A stretch of 64,000 nucleotides of DNA, taken from contig JAGZMM010000006.1 in NCBI GenBank assembly GCA_018364155.1, positions 1 through 64,000 on the forward strand. Direction: 5' to 3'. Both the position numbers and the translations under genes were made by a program. The notes below the pieces were generated by a model that saw nothing but the letters and a program-made list of their open reading frames with translations, did no database searches and was not told the origin of the DNA. Origin of the DNA: Clostridiales bacterium (GTDB lineage: Bacteria > Bacillota > Clostridia > Oscillospirales > Acutalibacteraceae). Below are positions 62,796-64,000 of this stretch, piece after piece (position 1 is the first letter of the stretch; each line of letters starts with the position of its first letter).

Positions 62796-63608
62796 TTATT
62801 TTTGCTGGAGAAATTCCACCAGCCGCTCGTTAAACGAATCCAGCTCATCGTAGCAGACGCCATGGGCGCTATGATCAAACGCGAAAAGCTGGGAATTGGC
62901 GATGGAGCGGTTGAGCTCCTGGGCAAATGCAAAGGGGCAGAACTGGTCCTGCCGTCCGTGAAAGATGCCGGTGGGAACGGTGATCTTGCGCAGATCGGAA
63001 CGAAGGTCCTCGTCGCGCATGGCGATGGCGGTCTGCACGGTGGCGATGCCGCTTGCCTGCAGACACAGCCCTTTTATCCAGGAAAACATGGCGTCGCTGT
63101 GCGGTTGGGCGAAGAGCAGGCCGGCAAACTCCTCTATCAGCTGCGGCCGGTCGGAGGATGCCTGGCGGATCAGCTCGTCAACCTGCATTTTGGTCATGCC
63201 GTGGGGAGAGCCATACTTTTGGATAAAGGCAGGCGCTGCCGCAGAAAAGAGGCAGAGCTTCTCCACCGGGGCGCCTGGAAAGAGAGACAGGTATCGCAGT
63301 GCCACCGCCCCGCCCAGGGAAAAGCCAGCCAGTGTAAACTGGGTCAAGCCAAGGCTTCGCACCACGGCGTTTACGTCTCGGGCCAATTGGTTGTACCGGT
63401 ACCCGTCGGAAGGCCGGTCGGAATCACCGAACCCGCGCAGGTCCATGAGGACGCAGCGGTAATCGTACTTGGGCAGCAGGTGCAGCTGATATTCGAACAT
63501 GTTGCGGTTGAGCGGCCAGCCGTGGAGGAGAAAAATGGTCTTCCCGCCGGCCGGATTGATGTCCTCCACCGCAATTTTGACATTCGGCTGTACATTCACG
63601 GTAATCAA
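62796..63608 (-). CDS. Alpha/beta hydrolase
   Basis: The 270-residue protein has the oxyanion region LLHGWPLN, nucleophile S97 in GFSLGG, D221 (HGRQD) and H249 (DHSAHG), a complete triad. The DLRGFGDSDRP segment places it with esterases, haloperoxidase-like or epoxide hydrolase-like members; substrate unknown. It starts at a TTG with GGAGGG 7 nt upstream. Confidence 0.88.
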   Translation of the reverse strand: MITVNVQPNVKIAVEDINPAGGKTIFLLHGWPLNRNMFEYQLHLLPKYDYRCVLMDLRGFGDSDRPSDGYRYNQLARDVNAVVRSLGLTQFTLAGFSLGGAVALRYLSLFPGAPVEKLCLFSAAAPAFIQKYGSPHGMTKMQVDELIRQASSDRPQLIEEFAGLLFAQPHSDAMFSWIKGLCLQASGIATVQTAIAMRDEDLRSDLRKITVPTGIFHGRQDQFCPFAFAQELNRSIANSQLFAFDHSAHGVCYDELDSFNERLVEFLQQK

Positions 63609-63683
63609 AAAAATCCCTCCTGAATCCGTCGTTTACCTTACCATATGAAGAAAAGACGGCGTTCAGAAGCGGATTTTTTCTTT

Positions 63684-64000
63684 TTATCCGTTTGGAAAAG
63701 TGACCGTGATGACGAAGGTGGACGCTTCCAGGGCCGCCTCGATGGTTCCGCCCATGCGTTCGGTCAGCTTCTTTGCGATGGACAGACCCAACCCGGTGGT
63801 CCGACGGCTTCTGGAGCGGTCGGTGGTGTAAAACCGGTCGAAGAGATGAGGAAGGTCCGCCTCTTCGATGGTGTGGGTAGCGTTTTCAAAGCGGATACGG
63901 CAGCCGGATGCGGTTTGCTGAGAGCAAATGCGGTATTCCCCATCTCCGTGGACCAGAGCATTTTGCAGGATATTCGCAAAGACCCGGCGAAGAGCGTCCT
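63684..64000 (-). CDS. Sensor histidine kinase, C-terminal part (5' end outside window)
   Basis: The minus strand encodes the end of a histidine kinase: N-box RVFANILQNALVHG, then LFDRFYTTDRSRSRRTTGLGLSIAKKL (F- and G2-box) and a final beta strand ending FPNG. Only about 105 codons are inside the window. The sensor domain and phospho-acceptor histidine are not visible. Confidence 0.88.
   Translation of the reverse strand, partial: DALRRVFANILQNALVHGDGEYRICSQQTASGCRIRFENATHTIEEADLPHLFDRFYTTDRSRSRRTTGLGLSIAKKLTERMGGTIEAALEASTFVITVTFPNG

Overview
The window looks like the chromosome of an anaerobic Gram-positive Bacillota, most likely class Clostridia and in the Oscillospiraceae/Ruminococcaceae range. 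Evidence: strong AGGAGG-type ribosome binding sites, sigma-A promoters, a perfect CIRCE element, Rex, RNase J, GdpP, a B12-dependent (class II) ribonucleotide reductase, a DUF6514 gene, and the Firmicutes gene orders gdpP-rplI-dnaB and tilS-hpt-ftsH. The exact genus cannot be read from the sequence. Most of the window is GC-rich housekeeping DNA. The first 5.4 kb and about 53.5-54.1 kb are more AT-rich and accessory in character.

Region 1 (1-5.4 kb) is accessory. The 3' end of a large RHS polymorphic-toxin gene is followed by two displaced RHS C-terminal modules. Each of the three tips is followed directly by a small gene that is a candidate immunity gene (two paralogous membrane proteins, then a lipoprotein), and each module ends in a rho-independent terminator. 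Tips 1 and 2 and their partners are paralogous pairs and look like an undescribed toxin/immunity family. Behind them lies a decayed prophage fragment with a frameshifted coiled-coil protein and a holin C-terminus.

Region 2 (5.4-12 kb): tsaE-tsaB-rpiB from a consensus promoter, an RNHCP zinc protein, then a rhamnose locus in which the isomerase gene rhaA is reduced to frameshifted N- and C-terminal remnants upstream of an intact rhaB and a Gfo/Idh/MocA oxidoreductase. Region 3 (12-24 kb): a zinc/manganese ABC importer, an HtrA protease, MarR, a lipoprotein, ApbE, a DUF3298 protein, a two-subunit chromate transporter and DapA. Region 4 (23.4-32 kb): rex beside icd-acn, two small regulators, an iscS-iscU pair behind a promoter with a possible Rrf2/IscR-type operator, RNase HI and a zinc-ribbon membrane protein.

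Region 5 (32-50.4 kb): a nucleotidyltransferase fused to a phosphomannomutase-like domain that has lost its catalytic motifs, then rnj, gdpP, rplI, dnaB, tilS, hpt, ftsH, a ParE/ParC pair and a five-tRNA cluster (Val, Asp, Phe, Gly, Cys). Region 6 (50.4-64 kb): class II ribonucleotide reductase, a CatB/Vat-like acetyltransferase, a large secreted GH43 arabinanase-like protein, small regulators, Hsp20 with an upstream CIRCE, two very small genes with their own terminators, a PsiE-like membrane protein, a patatin lipase, an OmpR-type response regulator, an alpha/beta hydrolase, and the C-terminus of a histidine kinase cut by the window edge.
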